NCBI RefSeq assembly: GCF_003337415.1
Contig: NZ_QPJT01000001.1
Span: forward strand, 186,001 to 250,000
From: Anaerobacterium chartisolvens
GTDB lineage: Bacteria; Bacillota; Clostridia; Acetivibrionales; DSM-27016
Length of the DNA: 64,000 nt
Reading direction: 5' to 3'
The translations under genes and the position numbers were made by a program. The notes beneath the pieces were generated by a model. It saw only the letters and a list, made by a program, of their open reading frames with translations. It had not been told where the DNA came from and did not search any database. Positions 62,016 through 64,000 of this stretch are shown one piece after another; position 1 is the first letter of the stretch, and every line of letters begins with the position of its first letter.

Positions 62016-64000
62016 TTACTGCTTTTCACTGCCGCTTAAACTATCAATATAGTTAATTATAGCATATTTAAGCTTTTCCTTCGCCTCCTCGACAGAAATA
62101 CCCTCTATCTGAGTGCCCGCTACCGTAAAATGACCTCCCCCTCCAAGCTTTTCAAGAATTACCTGTACGTTTATATCCCCAAACGACCTTCCGCTGATAA
62201 AAACCGTGGCTCCCGCAGTACTCAGCACAAATGCTGCAGCTATGCCCGAAAGGCTCAAAAGCTGATCAGCCGCCTGCGCGGCTATAAGCTGCGCACTCTT
62301 TACATTTGAAGCACATACTGATAAGGCAATCCTGTCATTAATTATTTCAGCGTCTCTAACGACGTTTGATATGCTTGTATAGGTCTTAAGATCATTCTGA
62401 AACAACTGCTTTACCGTAAATGTGTCCACTCCCTGCCTTCTTAAGTACGATGCAGCCTCAAAGGTTCTTACACCCGTCTTAAAGGTAAAGTTCTTGGTGT
62501 CTATCACAATACCGGCGTACAATGCCTCAACCTCCAGAGGCCTAAGCCCGGGATTTTCTTCAACGTACTGCAGTATTTCCGTTACCATTTCACAGGTCGA
62601 AGACGCATATGTCTCCTGGTAAGTCAACACAGCATCCTGTATAAAGTCCGCGCCCTTACGGTGATGATCTATAACCACTATCTGGTCTGTATAGTTTAAA
62701 AGCTGCGGGCATTCTGTAAAGGCAGCCCTGTGAGTGTCCACGATGATCAAAAGAGTCCTCGTGTTCACCTTGTTCAGAGCCTCAGCCCTTCCGATAAATA
62801 AGTTTTCGTATTCACCATCGTTCTGTATCTTTGTCATTATTGCATCTATAGTAGGATTTGAATATTCCAACACGATATTGGTATCCTTTTTTCTGCCGCA
62901 GGCTATTCTATAAAGACCCATGGCCGCTCCCAGCACATCTATGTCTACATTTTCATGCCCCATAATCATTACACCCGACGACTGCTCTATCAGCTCACGC
63001 AGCGCATAAGCTATCACTCTGGCCTTAACTCTGGTTCTCTTTTCCATCTCACGGGTTTTCCCTCCAAAGAAGCTAAAGCTTTCTCCGTCCTTAATTACAA
63101 CCTGATCTCCTCCCCTTCCCAAAGCGATATCTATTGAGGCCGCCGCAAAATGAAAGTTCTCAGCCATAGTCTTTCCATTTATTCCTAAGCCAAGACTCAA
63201 TGTAACAGGAATTCTATTTCCCAGATTAATTTCCTTTACGCTGTCTAATATGTCAAATTTTTTATTCTCAAATTCTTTAAGGTATTTGTGTTCAAATATA
63301 AGCAGGTACTTGTCCCTTTCAAATTTCTTCAATACTCCGCCGGTAAAGCCTACCCAATGTGCCACCTTCTTTTCAATTTCAGCCAGCATCTGAGGGCGGT
63401 TTGAATCCTCCAGGCTCTGCATCAGGTCATCATAATTATCAATAATAATTATTCCTATGGATGCCCTTTCATCCCTATAAAGCTTTCTTACCTCAACAAG
63501 CTCGGTATTGTCTATAAGATATAGCAGGAGTATATACTCATTGGAGCTGCTCTTTTCATCTATTTTTACAATGTTGCCCAAAACCGAATAGTGCCTTCCG
63601 TTTATTACCGTCTCCTTTGATATATTGGTTCTGTCGCTAATCAGATTCTCAGGGTGAAGCTCCTCCGCAAAAGAACCTATCGTTCTTTCAAAAAGCTGCT
63701 GCCCTTCAAAAATCTTTCTAAAGGAGGAATTATACCATATTATTGTCCCATCCAGCTCAATCACTACCAAAGGCATGGGGAAGTTCAGCAGGGTGTCCTT
63801 TGTGGCAGTGTCAATATTCAATGTGAGGTTTTCAATATATTTTGTTATTTCCTTCTGCCTTACATAATTGGATCTGAAATTATAATATACAAGAGCTGCC
63901 AGCAGGAGATAGCAGGGCACCGATACCCTCCAATCAAGCACTGTTATTACAACCGCCAAAATAAATATAACCCATAGATAAAAGCTTGCACGCGGTACGA
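62016..64000 (-). CDS. gdpP: c-di-AMP phosphodiesterase GdpP (5' end outside window)
   Basis: At least 660 codons, open to the right edge. Visible in order: the end of a transmembrane pair (YLWVIFILAVVITVL and VPCYLLLAALVYY), a PAS domain (VVIELDGTIIWYNSSFRKIF), a degenerate GGDEF domain without the signature, and a DHH/DHHA1 phosphodiesterase (MGHENVDIDVLGA; VVIDHHRKGADF; GGGGHFTVAGTQ). It degrades c-di-AMP. A TTG at 63959 is only an internal codon; the true start lies beyond the window. Followed by rplI in the conserved order. Confidence 0.93.
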   Translation of the reverse strand, partial: VPRASFYLWVIFILAVVITVLDWRVSVPCYLLLAALVYYNFRSNYVRQKEITKYIENLTLNIDTATKDTLLNFPMPLVVIELDGTIIWYNSSFRKIFEGQQLFERTIGSFAEELHPENLISDRTNISKETVINGRHYSVLGNIVKIDEKSSSNEYILLLYLIDNTELVEVRKLYRDERASIGIIIIDNYDDLMQSLEDSNRPQMLAEIEKKVAHWVGFTGGVLKKFERDKYLLIFEHKYLKEFENKKFDILDSVKEINLGNRIPVTLSLGLGINGKTMAENFHFAAASIDIALGRGGDQVVIKDGESFSFFGGKTREMEKRTRVKARVIAYALRELIEQSSGVMIMGHENVDIDVLGAAMGLYRIACGRKKDTNIVLEYSNPTIDAIMTKIQNDGEYENLFIGRAEALNKVNTRTLLIIVDTHRAAFTECPQLLNYTDQIVVIDHHRKGADFIQDAVLTYQETYASSTCEMVTEILQYVEENPGLRPLEVEALYAGIVIDTKNFTFKTGVRTFEAASYLRRQGVDTFTVKQLFQNDLKTYTSISNVVRDAEIINDRIALSVCASNVKSAQLIAAQAADQLLSLSGIAAAFVLSTAGATVFISGRSFGDINVQVILEKLGGGGHFTVAGTQIEGISVEEAKEKLKYAIINYIDSLSGSEKQ

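Noticed and set aside
63957-63959. TTG as the start codon of gdpP
   Set aside because: The frame stays open to the window edge and encodes further transmembrane residues, so the start is outside.

Overview
The window is low-GC Firmicutes chromosome, almost certainly from an endospore-forming member of the Clostridia. It carries a GerA-type germination receptor gene, an alpha/beta SASP, ytxC, S-layer-homology proteins and typical clostridial gene orders (gdpP-rplI-dnaB-tilS-hpt-ftsH; metK behind a SAM-I riboswitch).

Layout. 0-8.6 kb: germination and sporulation genes plus many small genes (RNase H-like, P-loop/Asp23, ytxC, DUF6873-like, PC4-like, DUF378, SASP, thiamine-binding-like, DEDDh exonuclease). 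8.7-14 kb: an accessory, defence-like stretch with an AAA ATPase/TOPRIM pair that resembles PARIS, a truncated excisionase-type HTH, an orphan 2TM protein and a HEPN/MNT toxin-antitoxin pair. 14-19 kb: yebC, a GntR-RCK_C (BusR-like) regulator and an OpuC-type osmolyte ABC operon. 19-28 kb: two large SLH cell-surface proteins, pepF, an M29 aminopeptidase and a cyclase-family hydrolase. 28.5-35 kb: a LacI regulator and a fructokinase-like gene with a LacI-type operator on its promoter, a truncated esterase, and a MarR-controlled heterodimeric ABC exporter.

35.5-50.3 kb is the most unusual region: a visibly AT-rich cluster of a Nif3-like protein, four radical-SAM proteins (three of them tandem paralogues), a second-type PheT and PheS, two SAM methyltransferases, a class II Asn/Asp-tRNA-synthetase-like core without an anticodon domain, a stand-alone PheS-like catalytic core, and a tRNA-Phe(GAA) gene with its own promoter. 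I know of no described system with this composition. The likeliest reading is a specialised-metabolite pathway that uses aminoacyl-adenylate or aminoacyl-tRNA chemistry and radical SAM modification, with a duplicated PheRS either as self-resistance or as a supplier of activated phenylalanine. No NRPS, PKS or obvious precursor peptide is visible.

50.4-64 kb is housekeeping: recD2, HD-GYP, metK, ftsH, hpt, tilS, dnaB, rplI and gdpP (runs off the right edge).

Five copies of a dispersed intergenic palindromic element (full length 185-187 bp, 17-bp terminal inverted repeats) lie between 2.6 and 28.5 kb. Several copies keep a 12-codon mini-ORF behind a strong ribosome binding site, and the central hairpin shows compensatory changes. 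A c-di-AMP theme links GdpP, the BusR-like regulator and the CBS-containing OpuCA.
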